Shown here: positions 1-8,218 of the stretch, piece by piece
How the letters are laid out: each line of letters begins with the position of its first letter
Position numbering within the stretch: the first letter of the stretch is position 1
Assembly: GCA_963785065.1 (NCBI GenBank)
Contig: CAWATX010000001.1
Span: 186,001-250,000, forward strand
From: CAVSRC01 sp963785065
GTDB lineage: Bacteria; Pseudomonadota; Alphaproteobacteria; Rhizobiales; Kaistiaceae
Reading direction: 5' to 3'
Length of the DNA: 64,000 nucleotides
Notes under the pieces: model-generated
What the model saw: the letters and a program-made list of their open reading frames with translations, nothing else
Told to the model about the DNA's origin: nothing
Database searches by the model: none
Made by a program: the position numbers and the translations under genes

Positions 1-16
1 CGTAAGGCGACGGCAG

Positions 17-604
17 ATGGCGTTCCTTCGTTCCATTTCCACCAACACCATGCCGCCGGTGCTGCGCGGCGACCGGGTGATGCTGCGCACGCCGCTCCTC
101 GGCGATTATGCCCAGTGGGCGAAGCTGCGCGAGGAAAGCCGCACCTTCCTTGCCCCGTGGGAGCCGATCTGGCCGGCCGACGACCTCACCAAGCTCGCCT
201 TCCGCCGGCGCCTCAGGCGCTACCAGCGCGAAATCCGCAACGCCACCGGCTACCCGTTCTTCGTGTTCTCGCCCGACGGCGACACGCTGCTCGGCGGCCT
301 TACCCTCTCCCAGATCCAGCGCGGCGTCACCCAGTCGGTGGTGCTCGGCTACTGGATGGGCGCACCACACGCGGGCAAGGGGCTGATGACCAGCGCCGTC
401 AGGGCGGTCAGCCAGTTCGTCTTCGATACCCTGCACCTCAACCGGATCGAGGCCGCCTGCCTGCCCCACAACGCCGCCTCCATCCGCCTCCTCGAAAAGG
501 TCGGATTCGCCCGAGAAGGTTACGCGCGCAAATATCTGTGCATCGACGGGCGCTGGCAGGACCATCTGCTGTTTGGCCTCGTTCGCGATGATCGCCGGTC
601 GTAG
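17..604 (+). CDS. GNAT family N-acetyltransferase, RimJ/RimL type
   Basis: 195-residue GNAT protein that probably acetylates an amine, possibly a protein N-terminus, with acetyl-CoA in the cytoplasm. The pattern is that of the RimJ/RimL branch: an early LRGDRVMLR strand, a central LGYWMGAPHAGKGLMTSAV segment forming the acetyl-CoA loop, and a C-terminal LNRIEAACLPHNAASIRLLEKVGFAREG block, which is the usual Asn/Ser-Leu-Glu-Lys-Gly-Phe signature. An AAGG about nine bases before the ATG supports this start; a second ATG (residue 12) is possible. In related genomes a gene like this follows an M16 peptidase and precedes an EAL protein; the second half of that order holds here. The substrate cannot be told from sequence. 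Confidence 0.85.
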   Translation: MAFLRSISTNTMPPVLRGDRVMLRTPLLGDYAQWAKLREESRTFLAPWEPIWPADDLTKLAFRRRLRRYQREIRNATGYPFFVFSPDGDTLLGGLTLSQIQRGVTQSVVLGYWMGAPHAGKGLMTSAVRAVSQFVFDTLHLNRIEAACLPHNAASIRLLEKVGFAREGYARKYLCIDGRWQDHLLFGLVRDDRRS

Positions 605-706
605 CCGGAGCCCGGCGTTGGCCCGGCACGGCCGGCAGGTTCCGCTTGCCCGCCCGGCGGTATCAACTTAAGGGTCAATAGTTTGTTTCAGGCCCTGGAG
701 GATCGG

Positions 707-3610
707 TTGCAGTTGGCGCGGCGTTTCGCGGTCCTCGTTCTTATTTTGCTGAGCCTTTTTGCCGTGTCGGTGCCCGCCGACGCGCTGGAGGCGGTGTCGG
801 TGCCGCTCGACGGGCGCACCCTCGACCTGACGCGCGCCATCCAGCTCTACCGCCAGCAGGACGATCGCATCCAGGTGTCGACCGCACCCGGCGCCGACGG
901 CATCGTGCGGCGCATCGAGGTCAAGGCGCGCGAGGCCAATGGCGGCACGTCGTTCTGGGCGGTGTTCGCGCTGGCCAACAACGGCGATGAGCAGATCGAC
1001 CGCCTGCTGGTGGCGCCGCACTTCCGGCTGGCGGGCTCCGGCCTGTTCTGGCCCGACCTCGGTGCCTCGCGCATTGCCTCGATCACCCCCAGCCAGGGCT
1101 TCGCTCCCGACCGCCAGCCGAGCCAGGAGGCGGACGTCTTCCGCGTCACGCTCGATCCCGGTTCGGTGGTCACCTTCGTGGCCGAGCTGAGGACGCTCGA
1201 CCTGCCGCAGCTCTATCTGTGGGACAGCGACGCCTACAAGGATTCGGTCAACAGCTACACGCTTTATCGCGGCATCGTGCTCGGCATCTCCGGCCTCCTG
1301 GCGCTGTTCCTGACCGTCGTCTTCGTGGTCAAGGGCACGGCCATGTTCCCGGCCACGGCGGCGCTGGCCTGGTCGGTGCTGATCTATCTGTGCATCGACT
1401 TCGGCTTCTGGAACCGGGTGATCAACATCTCGCCGGCCAACGACCAGGTATGGCGCGCCGGCTCCGAGGTGTTCCTCGCCGCATCGCTGGTCATCTTCGC
1501 CTACACCTATCTCAATCTCAGTCGCTGGCACGTACGCTACAGTCACCTGACCATCGGCTGGCTGATAGGCCTCGGTGTGCTGCTCGGCGTGTCGGTGATC
1601 GAACCGTCGGTGGCTGCCGGCATAGCGCGCTTCTCGATCGGCTTCACCGCCGTCGCCGGCTTCGGCATCATCGTCTACCTCGCCACCCACAGCTACGACC
1701 GCGCCATCATGCTGATCCCGACCTGGGTGCTGCTGCTGGTGTGGACCTTCGCGGCGTGGCTCACCGTCACCGGCAATCTGGTCAATGACGTGGTTCAGCC
1801 GGCGCTTGCCGGCGGCATGGTGCTGATCGTGCTGCTCATCGGCTTTACCGTGATGCAGCACGCGTTTGCCGGCGGCCTGGTCATGCAGGGGCCGCTTGGC
1901 GACACCGAGCGCAAGGCGATGGCGCTGACCGGCGCCGGCGATATCGTGTGGGACTGGGACGTCACCCGTGACCGCATCTTCAGCGGGCCGGAAGCGGAGG
2001 ACCTGCTTGGCCTGCCGCGCGGTACGCTGGAGGGGCCGGCGCGCGACTGGCTGGAGATTCTGCATCCCGGCGACCGCGACCGCTTCCGCACAACGCTCGA
2101 CACGGCGGTGGAGCTGAGGCGCGGACGCATCCACCAGGATTTCCGGCTGCGCTGCGAGGACGGCCACTACCGTCATTTCCACTTGCGCGCGCGGCCGGTG
2201 CTGGGCGGCGACGGCGAGGTGCTGCGCTGTATCGGCACGCTGCTCGATGTGACCGAGGAGCGCTCCTCGGAAGAGCGCCTGCTGCACGACGCCGTCCACG
2301 ACAACCTGACGGGCCTGCCCAACCGCGAGCTGTTCATCGACCGGCTGCGCGCGGCGATCACCCGCACCACCACCGAGGGCGCGGCGCGGCCCTCGGTCTT
2401 CGTGCTCGACATCGATCGCTTCAAGCAGATCAATGACGGCTTCGGCGTAGCGGTCGGCGATTCGATCCTGCTCACAATTGCCCGGCGCCTCGCCCGCCTG
2501 CTCAAGCCCCAGGACACGCTCGCCCGGCTTGCCGGCGACCAGTTTGCCTTCCTGCTGATCTCCGAGAGCCAGCCGGAGCGCATCGCCGGCTTTGCCGAAT
2601 CGGTGCGGCGCACGCTCCGGGCGCCGATCACGCTTGGCGAGAAGGAAATCTTCCTCACCGGCTCGATCGGCATTGCCATGTATGACGGCAAGCAGCAGGT
2701 CGAGGCCGAGGACCTGATCAAGGACGCCGAGATGGGCACCTTCCACGCCAAGCGGCTGGGCGGCGACCGCATCGAGGCGTTCCGCCCAGCACTGCGCCAG
2801 CACGGCAGCGACCTCGCCACGCTCGAATCGGACCTCCGCCGGGCGCTCGGCCGCGAGGAGATCAAGGTTCTCTACCAGCCGATCGTGCGGCTGGAGGACA
2901 AGACCATCGCCGGCTTCGAGGCGCTGGTGCGCTGGGACCATCCCAAGCTCGGCCGCATCCCGCCGAGCGATTTCGTGCCGCTGGCCGAGCGCACCGGGCT
3001 CATCATCCCGCTCGGCCTGTTCGTTCTCGACCGCGCCGGGCGCCAGCTTGCCGAATGGCAGGAGGAGCTCGGCCGTCACGCCTCGCTCTTCGTCAGCGTC
3101 AACGTGTCGAGCCGACAGCTGCTCCGTCACGACCTCATCAATGACGTCAAGTCGGTGCTGGTGCGCTCCAATCTGAAGCACGGCTCGCTCAAGCTGGAGG
3201 TGACCGAGAGCCTGGTGATGGAGAACCCGGAATATGCAGCGCAGGTGCTGACCCGCGTGCGCGAGCTCGGCGCCGGCCTGTCGCTCGACGATTTCGGCAC
3301 CGGCTATTCCTCGCTCTCCTATCTGCAGCGCTTCCCCTTCGACACCATCAAGATCGACCAGACCTTCGTACGCGGCAGCGGCGTCGGCGACCGGCGCGTC
3401 ATCCTGCGCTCGATCATCTCGCTCGCCCACGACCTCAACATGGAGGTGGTCGCCGAAGGCGCCGAATCGGAAGGCGACGCCATCGAGCTCAACGAGCTTG
3501 GAGCGGAATATGTCCAGGGCTTCCTCTACGGCCAGCCGATGACGGCGGCGGAAGCAAGCAAGCTGATCTTTCGCACGGCGGACGAGGACGAAGAGGAAGA
3601 ACTCGCCTGA
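707..3610 (+). CDS. Membrane c-di-GMP phosphodiesterase: 7TM, PAS, degenerate GGDEF, EAL
   Basis: Large signalling protein (967 residues from this start). A signal-anchor-like N-terminus is followed by an extracytoplasmic beta-rich part (to about 175) and a run of about seven membrane segments (roughly 185-385) resembling the 7TMR-DISM type. Then come a PAS domain (about 400-515), a GGDEF domain (about 525-694) and an EAL domain (about 700-950). The GGDEF signature reads AGDQF, so cyclase activity is doubtful. The EAL side looks complete: EAL at about 738, NVSSRQL, LEVTES, DDFGTGYSSL near 861, a KID triplet, and AEGAE. It is therefore probably a phosphodiesterase degrading c-di-GMP, with the GGDEF domain perhaps binding GTP. 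Start choice: TTG at 707 has GGAGG five bases upstream; an in-frame TTG at 683 is possible but has a poorer site. Confidence 0.9.
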   Translation: MQLARRFAVLVLILLSLFAVSVPADALEAVSVPLDGRTLDLTRAIQLYRQQDDRIQVSTAPGADGIVRRIEVKAREANGGTSFWAVFALANNGDEQIDRLLVAPHFRLAGSGLFWPDLGASRIASITPSQGFAPDRQPSQEADVFRVTLDPGSVVTFVAELRTLDLPQLYLWDSDAYKDSVNSYTLYRGIVLGISGLLALFLTVVFVVKGTAMFPATAALAWSVLIYLCIDFGFWNRVINISPANDQVWRAGSEVFLAASLVIFAYTYLNLSRWHVRYSHLTIGWLIGLGVLLGVSVIEPSVAAGIARFSIGFTAVAGFGIIVYLATHSYDRAIMLIPTWVLLLVWTFAAWLTVTGNLVNDVVQPALAGGMVLIVLLIGFTVMQHAFAGGLVMQGPLGDTERKAMALTGAGDIVWDWDVTRDRIFSGPEAEDLLGLPRGTLEGPARDWLEILHPGDRDRFRTTLDTAVELRRGRIHQDFRLRCEDGHYRHFHLRARPVLGGDGEVLRCIGTLLDVTEERSSEERLLHDAVHDNLTGLPNRELFIDRLRAAITRTTTEGAARPSVFVLDIDRFKQINDGFGVAVGDSILLTIARRLARLLKPQDTLARLAGDQFAFLLISESQPERIAGFAESVRRTLRAPITLGEKEIFLTGSIGIAMYDGKQQVEAEDLIKDAEMGTFHAKRLGGDRIEAFRPALRQHGSDLATLESDLRRALGREEIKVLYQPIVRLEDKTIAGFEALVRWDHPKLGRIPPSDFVPLAERTGLIIPLGLFVLDRAGRQLAEWQEELGRHASLFVSVNVSSRQLLRHDLINDVKSVLVRSNLKHGSLKLEVTESLVMENPEYAAQVLTRVRELGAGLSLDDFGTGYSSLSYLQRFPFDTIKIDQTFVRGSGVGDRRVILRSIISLAHDLNMEVVAEGAESEGDAIELNELGAEYVQGFLYGQPMTAAEASKLIFRTADEDEEEELA

Positions 3611-3620
3611 ATTCCTTTTG

Positions 3621-3732
3621 GAATCAATGAGTTCAACAATTGAGCCGACTCTGGTGCTTGACTGTTGAAGTCATTGATTCTACATGACTTCAACACTTAG
3701 GCTCGATCTTGAGCGCAACTGTTGAAGTCATG
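3621..3732 (+). promoter_or_regulatory. Four-copy inverted-repeat array overlapping the start of the nucleotidyltransferase gene
   Basis: Four copies of a TGTTGAAGTCAT-like element alternate in orientation at 3621-3638 (reverse), 3663-3680, 3683-3695 (reverse) and 3720-3732. Copies 1 and 2 form an 18-base inverted repeat with one mismatch; copies 3 and 4 form a perfect 13-base inverted repeat. Both spacers are exactly 24 bases and the two pairs are offset by 57 bases, so one pair may be a duplication of the other. The last copy contains the ATG of the downstream gene at 3730. A weak promoter-like pair (TTGACT at 3658, TACATG at 3681, 17-base spacing) lies inside the array. The layout suggests operators for autoregulation, which is an inference. 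Confidence 0.6.
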
Positions 3733-4776
3733 GAAATTCAAGAGCTTAATAACGACCAGCGGCGCGAGGCGGTCAACAGCCGCCAGCGCTATGACGCCTG
3801 GCGCAACGCGCGGGAGAAACTCTTTCAGTTCAAAGGCTCCATGGTCTGGGCCTCGGACAATGGCGGCCAGTACCTCGTTCGTAGTGCCTACGACCCCAAG
3901 ACCGGCCTCCGCCGGCAGAGGTCCCTCGGTCCACGCAGCGCCAAGACAGAAGAGCTGAAAGTCCAATATGATAGCGGCCGGCAAGGCGCAAAGGAACGTC
4001 TGGCCGATCACAGGAAACTGCTGGACCGTCAGGCCTCCATCAATCGCGCTGTCGGCCTGGGGCGCGTGCCGCTGATCGCAGCCAAGATCGTCCGCGCCCT
4101 GGATGCCGGCGGTTTCCTGGGCAGGGGCATTCGTATCGTCGGCACAAACGCTATCTATGCATACGAAGCAACGGCCGGCGTCCTCGTCGAAGCCGGCCTG
4201 ACAAGCACGGAGGACATCGACCTGCTATTCGATGTTCGCCAGCAAATAGGTCTTGCCGCCAGCATGCCGGTCTCTGAACGCAGTCTCATGCGTCTCCTGA
4301 AGAGGGTCGACCGCTCGTTCGAGCGCGACCAGAACACGTTTCGCGCCGTCAATCGCGACGGCTATCTGGTCGACCTGATCAAGCCGGCGTCGGTCCCGCC
4401 GTGGAAGAACGAGGCGGACAACATCTCGGGGGATGCCGGCGAAGACCTGGCCGCAGCAGGAATCGAAGGACTCGACTGGCTCCAGAATTGTCCGCCGTTC
4501 GACGCGGTGACCATTGACGAACGTGGCATGCCTCTGCGCCTCGTCGTCCCCGACCCGCGTGCGTTCGCCATTCACAAGCTTTGGGTTTCGGAGCGCCCGG
4601 ACCGTCCGGCCCTCAAAAGACAACGCGACCATGGGCAGGCCGAAGTGGTCGGGCAGATCGTCGCCCGTTACCTGACGCACCTCCCCTATGAACACCGAGA
4701 GCTGGCATCCATTCCGCTGCCCGTGTTCAAGCAGGCAGAGCACTTGTTCGCCCCCCACGCAGGTGGTGCACCCTAG
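3730..4776 (+). CDS. Nucleotidyltransferase-fold protein, GSU2403-like family
   Basis: 348-residue protein resembling the GSU2403 / NTP_transf_8 (PF12281) family. Visible signatures are GTNAIYAYEA (about 138) followed by a DID acidic motif (about 162-164), FRAVNRDGYLVDLIKP, and PDPRAFAIHKLW with a trailing RDHGQAEVV segment. The G-T...D-x-D arrangement fits a Pol-beta-type nucleotidyltransferase centre. Its substrate is unknown; relatives are often accessory genes. It sits alone between the c-di-GMP gene and ispH, ending three bases before ispH, and its base and codon usage is visibly less GC-biased than its neighbours, so it may be an insert. The ATG at 3730 is chosen over an in-frame TTG at 3709 because it falls at the end of the repeat array. 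A role in a toxin-antitoxin or defence setting is possible but not shown. Confidence 0.75.
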   Translation: MEIQELNNDQRREAVNSRQRYDAWRNAREKLFQFKGSMVWASDNGGQYLVRSAYDPKTGLRRQRSLGPRSAKTEELKVQYDSGRQGAKERLADHRKLLDRQASINRAVGLGRVPLIAAKIVRALDAGGFLGRGIRIVGTNAIYAYEATAGVLVEAGLTSTEDIDLLFDVRQQIGLAASMPVSERSLMRLLKRVDRSFERDQNTFRAVNRDGYLVDLIKPASVPPWKNEADNISGDAGEDLAAAGIEGLDWLQNCPPFDAVTIDERGMPLRLVVPDPRAFAIHKLWVSERPDRPALKRQRDHGQAEVVGQIVARYLTHLPYEHRELASIPLPVFKQAEHLFAPHAGGAP

Positions 4777-4779
4777 ATC

Positions 4780-5742
4780 ATGTCCTCACATGCCAAGCCG
4801 CCCCTCGATGTCCTGCTGTGCAGCCCGCGCGGCTTTTGTGCCGGCGTCGATCGCGCCATCCAGATCGTCGAGCTGGCGCTGAAGAAGTTCGGCGCACCGG
4901 TTTATGTGCGCCACGAGATCGTTCACAACCGCTATGTGGTCGACAGCCTCAAGGCGAAGGGCGCGGTGTTCGTCGAGGACCTCGACGAGATTCCCGACAC
5001 CGATCATCCGGTCGTGTTTTCCGCCCATGGCGTCGCCAAGGCGGTACCGGAGGCGGCGCGGCTGAGGAACCTGTTCCATCTGGACGCGACCTGCCCGCTG
5101 GTCACCAAGGTGCATCGCGAGGCCGAGATTCATCATCGCAAGAGCCGCGAGGTCGTGCTCATCGGCCATGCCGGCCATCCGGAGGTGGTCGGCACCATGG
5201 GCCAGCTTCCCGCCGGCGCCATCACGCTGGTCGAGACCGAGGCGGACGCTCGCGCCTTCCAGCCGAAATCGCCGGAGCACGTCGCCTACATCACCCAGAC
5301 GACGCTGTCGGTGGACGATACCGCCGCGATCGTGGCGATCCTCAACCAGCGCTTCCCGGCGATGACGGCGCCACACAAGGAGGACATCTGCTACGCCACC
5401 ACCAACCGGCAGGAGGCGGTAAAGCGCATCGCCTCCGACATCGACGCGATGATCGTCATCGGCGCGCCCAACTCGTCCAACTCGCAGCGCCTGCGCGAAG
5501 TGGCGACCCGCGCCGGCTGCCCGGTGTCGCTGCTCGTGCAGCGCGCGAGCGACCTCGACTGGGAGCGGCTTGCGGCCCTCCACCGGGTCGGCATCACCGC
5601 CGGCGCATCGGCGCCGGAGGTGCTGGTTGAGGAGGTGATCGACGCCTTTGCGGTACGCTATGCGGTCACTGTCGAGGTGGTGACGGCGGCGGAGGAAGCG
5701 GTGGTCTTCAACCTGCCGCGAGCGCTCCGCGAAACCGCCTGA
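4780..5742 (+). CDS. ispH: 4-hydroxy-3-methylbut-2-enyl diphosphate reductase (IspH)
   Basis: Last enzyme of the MEP isoprenoid pathway, reducing HMBPP to IPP and DMAPP with a [4Fe-4S] cluster in the cytoplasm. At 320 residues it has normal length. The three cluster cysteines are in place: C20 in PRGFCAGVDRAIQ, C105 in DATCPLVTKVH and C204 in DICYATTNRQ. FSAHGVAK and the SNSQRLREVA segment are also typical. The MEP pathway entry enzyme Dxs is encoded at about 30.7 kb in this window. In many Hyphomicrobiales ispH is followed directly by thrB and rnhA on the same strand; here a permease on the opposite strand separates them. Confidence 0.97.
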   Translation: MSSHAKPPLDVLLCSPRGFCAGVDRAIQIVELALKKFGAPVYVRHEIVHNRYVVDSLKAKGAVFVEDLDEIPDTDHPVVFSAHGVAKAVPEAARLRNLFHLDATCPLVTKVHREAEIHHRKSREVVLIGHAGHPEVVGTMGQLPAGAITLVETEADARAFQPKSPEHVAYITQTTLSVDDTAAIVAILNQRFPAMTAPHKEDICYATTNRQEAVKRIASDIDAMIVIGAPNSSNSQRLREVATRAGCPVSLLVQRASDLDWERLAALHRVGITAGASAPEVLVEEVIDAFAVRYAVTVEVVTAAEEAVVFNLPRALRETA

Positions 5743-5756
5743 GCGGCGGCGCGCCC

Positions 5757-6653
5757 TCAGCCATTGAACAGAAGCACGATCCCCGCCGCCACCAGCGCCA
5801 TGCCGGCAATGTCGCTGAGGCCCGGCGTCTGGGCGAACAGGCGGCGCGAAACGAACCCGGCGATCAGGATCTCGACCAGGCCCAGCGTCCGCACTGGAGC
5901 CGCAGCCTGGATGGCGAAGGCGAGGAACCACATCTGCGAGGCGAAGGCGCCGAAGAAGCCGGCGGGCAGCGCCTGCCGCCAAGCGGCCAGGACCCGGCGG
6001 AGCACATCAGGTTCGCGCCAGACGAGCCAGGCCGAGAGCAGCACGCTCTGCACCGACAGCGACAGGGCAAGCGTCTCGGTCGCTGCGGCGACGTAGTCGG
6101 CGTCGCCGAGCGCCAGGATGCCGCCACGGAAGGCGACCGCGGAAATGGCGAAGAGAGCGCCGGAGGCGATGCCGAGCACCGCCGGGCGCCACGAGAAGCT
6201 CTCGCGCGCCGCGCGCGCCGGCCAGGACAGGATGAGTACCCCGACGGTGGCAATCACCACGGCGAGCGTCAGGGTCAGGCTCAGATGCTCGCCAAGAAAG
6301 ATCACAGCGAAGATCGCCACCTGCACCGGCTCGGTCTTGGTGTAGGCGGTGGTGACGACGAAGGAGCGCTCGCGCATGGCGGCCAGCATCAGCCCGGTGG
6401 CAGCGATCTGGCTGACTGCGCCGATGAACGTCCAGCCAAGCGAGACCATGTTCGGCGCCGGCATATTGCCGGTGACGCGCCAGACGATCGCGAGGCTTGC
6501 GAGGCCGAAGGGCAGACCGAAGAGAAAACGGATGTGGGTGGCACCGACCGTGCCCAGCCGGTCGGTGAGGCTGCGCTGGGTGGCATTGCGGAAGGTCTGC
6601 GCTGTGGCGGCAGCGAGGGTGAAGACCACCCACAGCCAGGGCGGAGCGGCCAT
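5757..6653 (-). CDS. DMT/EamA-family inner-membrane transporter
   Basis: 298-residue hydrophobic protein with about ten predicted membrane segments in two EamA-like halves, ending in a short LLFNG tail. These features fit the drug/metabolite transporter superfamily; the substrate is unknown. The start at MAAPPWLW is chosen because AAGGG lies about nine bases upstream and the longer reading frame only adds a polar, Arg-rich leader. It lies on the opposite strand between ispH and thrB, which are usually adjacent in related bacteria. It is divergent from thrB, with a 111-base shared upstream region, so it has its own promoter. Confidence 0.85.
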   Translation of the reverse strand: MAAPPWLWVVFTLAAATAQTFRNATQRSLTDRLGTVGATHIRFLFGLPFGLASLAIVWRVTGNMPAPNMVSLGWTFIGAVSQIAATGLMLAAMRERSFVVTTAYTKTEPVQVAIFAVIFLGEHLSLTLTLAVVIATVGVLILSWPARAARESFSWRPAVLGIASGALFAISAVAFRGGILALGDADYVAAATETLALSLSVQSVLLSAWLVWREPDVLRRVLAAWRQALPAGFFGAFASQMWFLAFAIQAAAPVRTLGLVEILIAGFVSRRLFAQTPGLSDIAGMALVAAGIVLLFNG

Positions 6654-6764
6654 GTCAAAGCCCTTGGGATTTGCGCAAAAACGAATGCGGCAAGCGCCAG
6701 CCGGTTGCCTAGCATGGCGGGCCGTGTGATCAAGCGGTAAGCGAAGAACCGGCAACGCAACTCA

Positions 6765-7730
6765 ATGGCGGTCTACACCGAAATCCCCGACGACGAATTC
6801 GCGGCCTTCATGAAGAGCTATGACGTCGGTCAGGTGCTCTCCTGCAAGGGCATTGCGGAAGGCGTTGAAAACTCTAACTTTCTCGTGGCGACCGAGCGCG
6901 GTCAGTTCATCCTGACGCTCTATGAGCGGCGCGTCGCGGCGGTCGACCTGCCTTTCTTCCTGGGGCTGATGGAGCATCTGGCGGCCAAGGGCATCAGCTG
7001 CCCGACACCGGTACATGATCGCGAGGGCGAGGCGCTGAAGCGGCTCGCCGGCCGCCCGGCGGCGATGGTCACCTTCCTTGCCGGCATGTGGGTGCGGCGG
7101 CCCCAGGCCGAGCATTGCGCCGCCGTCGGCGGCGCGCTTGCCCGGCTGCACCTCGCCGGCGCCGATTTCACACTTTTCCGCAGGAACGCACTCACCGTCG
7201 ATGGCTGGCGGCCGCTCTACGAGCAATGCGACGGGCGCGCCGACACGGTGGCGCCGGGACTCGCGGCAATCATCGAGGACGAACTCGACGAGGTCGAGCG
7301 CGCCTGGCCGGGCGACCTGCCGCATGGCGTCATCCATGCCGACCTGTTTCCCGACAACGTCTTCTTCCTCGGCGGCAAGCTGTCTGGCCTCATCGATTTC
7401 TACTTCGCCTGCACCGACATGCTCGCCTACGACGTCGCGGTGTGCCTCAACGCCTGGTGTTTCGAGGTGGACGGCTCGCTCAACGTCACCAAGGCGCGGG
7501 CGCTGCTTGCCGCCTACACCGCGGTGCGACCCCAGAGCCCGGCCGAGATCGACGCGCTGCCGATGCTTGCCCGCGGTGCGGCGCTGCGCTTCCTGCTGAC
7601 GCGGCTCTACGACTGGCTGACGGTGCCGGACGACGCGATGGTGGTGAAGAAGGACCCGCTCGAATATTACCGCAAGCTCCGCTTCCACCGCGGCGTCGAC
7701 GATGCCTCGGCCTATGGGCTCGTCCTGTGA
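6765..7730 (+). CDS. thrB: Homoserine kinase (ThrB, choline-kinase-like family)
   Basis: Phosphorylates L-homoserine with ATP in threonine synthesis. This 321-residue protein belongs to the APH/choline-kinase fold used as ThrB in alpha- and gammaproteobacteria, not to the GHMP kinases. Seen are GIAEGVENSNFLV near the N-terminus, the catalytic loop VIHADLFPDNVFF (Asp, Asn) and the metal-binding GLIDFYFACTDMLAYD. The C-terminal EYYRKLRFHR is typical. The stop codon overlaps the GTG start of rnhA (GTGA), indicating translational coupling, an arrangement common in Hyphomicrobiales. Confidence 0.95.
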   Translation: MAVYTEIPDDEFAAFMKSYDVGQVLSCKGIAEGVENSNFLVATERGQFILTLYERRVAAVDLPFFLGLMEHLAAKGISCPTPVHDREGEALKRLAGRPAAMVTFLAGMWVRRPQAEHCAAVGGALARLHLAGADFTLFRRNALTVDGWRPLYEQCDGRADTVAPGLAAIIEDELDEVERAWPGDLPHGVIHADLFPDNVFFLGGKLSGLIDFYFACTDMLAYDVAVCLNAWCFEVDGSLNVTKARALLAAYTAVRPQSPAEIDALPMLARGAALRFLLTRLYDWLTVPDDAMVVKKDPLEYYRKLRFHRGVDDASAYGLVL

Positions 7731-8212
7731 CGGCGGGACAGCGCGTCAGCATCTGGAGCGACGGCGCCTGCTCGGGCAATCCCGGTCCCGGCGGCTGGGG
7801 CGCCGTGCTGGACTGGAACGGGCACGAGAAAGAGCTCAAGGGCGGCGAGAAGGAGACCACCAATAACCGCATGGAGCTGACCGCGGCGATCGAAGCGCTG
7901 GCCGCGCTCAAGCGGCCGAGCGTCGTCGATTTCTACACCGACTCGCAATATCTGCGCGGCGGCGTCACCGGCTGGATCGCCGGCTGGCAGAGGAACGGCT
8001 GGAAAACCGCCGACCGCAAGCCGGTCAAGAACGTCGACCTGTGGCAGCGGCTCGACGAACTCTGCCACAAGCACGAGATCGTCTGGCACTGGGTCAAGGG
8101 CCATGCCGGCACGGACGGCAACGAGCGCGCCGACCAGTTGGCGCGCGAAGGCATGGCGCCGTTCAAGCCGAAGAAGAAGAAAAAGAAACCGGCGGACGAC
8201 ACCGGGCGGTAG
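7727..8212 (+). CDS. rnhA: Ribonuclease HI
   Basis: Degrades the RNA strand of RNA-DNA hybrids during replication and R-loop removal. At 161 residues, the four acidic catalytic positions are visible: Asp in SDGACSGNPG, Glu in NNRMELTAAIEAL, Asp in YTDSQYL and Asp in GHAGTDGNERADQLA, with the flanking His of the KGHAG loop. The start is GTG, overlapping the thrB stop by four bases. Downstream of the catalytic core the protein ends in a lysine-rich tail with a run of six lysines, which might add nonspecific nucleic-acid affinity. Confidence 0.96.
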   Translation: MTAGQRVSIWSDGACSGNPGPGGWGAVLDWNGHEKELKGGEKETTNNRMELTAAIEALAALKRPSVVDFYTDSQYLRGGVTGWIAGWQRNGWKTADRKPVKNVDLWQRLDELCHKHEIVWHWVKGHAGTDGNERADQLAREGMAPFKPKKKKKKPADDTGR

Positions 8213-8218
8213 AAGAGG

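Noticed and set aside
668..3430. 920-codon open frame antisense to the c-di-GMP gene
   Set aside because: It mirrors the GC-rich third positions of the sense gene, its protein is a low-information run of Ala, Arg, Asp, Glu and Gly with no domain, and the sense strand has complete PAS and EAL motifs.
3611..3625. ATTCC-TTTT-GGAAT hairpin after the EAL gene as a terminator
   Set aside because: The stem is only five bases, rich in A and T, and lacks a following T tract. The overlap with the repeat array explains the local symmetry better.
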